13,695 bases of DNA from Spirochaetales bacterium (GTDB lineage: Bacteria > Spirochaetota > Spirochaetia > DSM-16054 > Sediminispirochaetaceae): NCBI GenBank assembly GCA_021767325.1, contig JAASTM010000015.1:1-13695 (forward strand), read 5' to 3'. Numbering within the stretch: position 1 is the stretch's first letter; each line of letters opens with the position of its first letter. The translations under genes were made by a program, and so were the position numbers. Positions 13,595-13,695 of the stretch are shown piece by piece. The notes beneath the pieces are model-generated. The model was not told the origin of the DNA. It did no database searches and worked only from the letters and a program-made list of their open reading frames with translations.

Positions 13595-13695
13595 GTGCGA
13601 CAGTATTATTACGTGATCGCGACCCTCCCGCTTCTCCAGTTAGATGATAAGCCCCCGATCACTCTTGATGAACTCTACTACATGAGCAGGGGAAA
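13595..13695 (+). CDS. DUF2764-like V-ATPase operon protein, N-terminal part
   Basis: Only the first 33 codons are in the window and no stop is reached. The GTG at 13595 is preceded by GAGGAG, which overlaps the end of atpE, with seven bases between. The N-terminus reads VRQYYYVIATLPLLQL, then DDKPPITLDELYYM, which resembles the DUF2764 family (YYYLVASLP-type start). That family is typically encoded between subunits E and A in spirochaetal V-ATPase operons. Its role is unknown but probably linked to the ATPase. Confidence 0.7.
   Translation, partial: MRQYYYVIATLPLLQLDDKPPITLDELYYMSRG

Overview
The window reads as core chromosome of a spirochaete (class Spirochaetia, probably a free-living Spirochaetales member), at roughly 50% G+C. 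The grounds are a V-type (not F-type) ATPase operon opening with subunit E followed by a DUF2764-like gene, an elongation factor G of the second spirochaetal type (spdEFG2-like), and the order murI - rsgA - mutS2 - small unknown - atpE - DUF2764. From memory, that order matches the Borrelia burgdorferi BB0100-BB0095 block. No phage, transposon, CRISPR array or plasmid module was found; this is mostly housekeeping DNA with a few uncharacterised proteins.

Layout. Positions 1-2216 hold a terminator and one minus-strand EF-G gene, with a possible promoter for a gene beyond the left edge. A divergent intergenic region (2217-2457) leads to a lone tRNA-Val(UAC) with its own promoter and terminator. 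Next comes a lipid-kinase gene (2809-3900, +), which overlaps tail-to-tail with an AI-2E-family membrane protein (3882-4949, -). Back-to-back promoters around 4961-5022 separate the latter from the operon yggS - small envelope protein - RluA/RluD-family pseudouridine synthase (5030-7024, +). Converging on that operon from the other side is a translationally coupled minus-strand pair: a Cys/His plus pentapeptide-repeat protein (7629-8225) and a metallo-beta-lactamase-fold protein with an altered metal motif (7051-7632). Divergent from this pair is the tightly packed murI - rsgA - mutS2 operon (8310-12429, +). A 116-residue helical protein of unknown function (12501-12851) and the V-ATPase operon (from 12976, running off the right edge) follow.

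How the genes fit together. Several products serve the ribosome: EF-G (probably the recycling paralogue), tRNA-Val, the pseudouridine synthase, RsgA (30S maturation) and MutS2 (whose Smr/ATPase architecture acts on collided ribosomes in other bacteria). MurI supplies D-glutamate for peptidoglycan, YggS manages pyridoxal phosphate, and the V-ATPase couples ATP to ion transport.

The most interesting regulatory signal is that several first-in-operon genes lack a Shine-Dalgarno sequence and have a good -10 element only about 6-11 bases before the start codon. This suggests leaderless or nearly leaderless mRNAs, whereas other genes have ordinary leaders with Shine-Dalgarno sites. I did not find a clear-cut new multi-gene system. 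The best leads for undescribed biology are the pentapeptide/MBL pair, the small protein between mutS2 and the V-ATPase, and the leaderless-start pattern.
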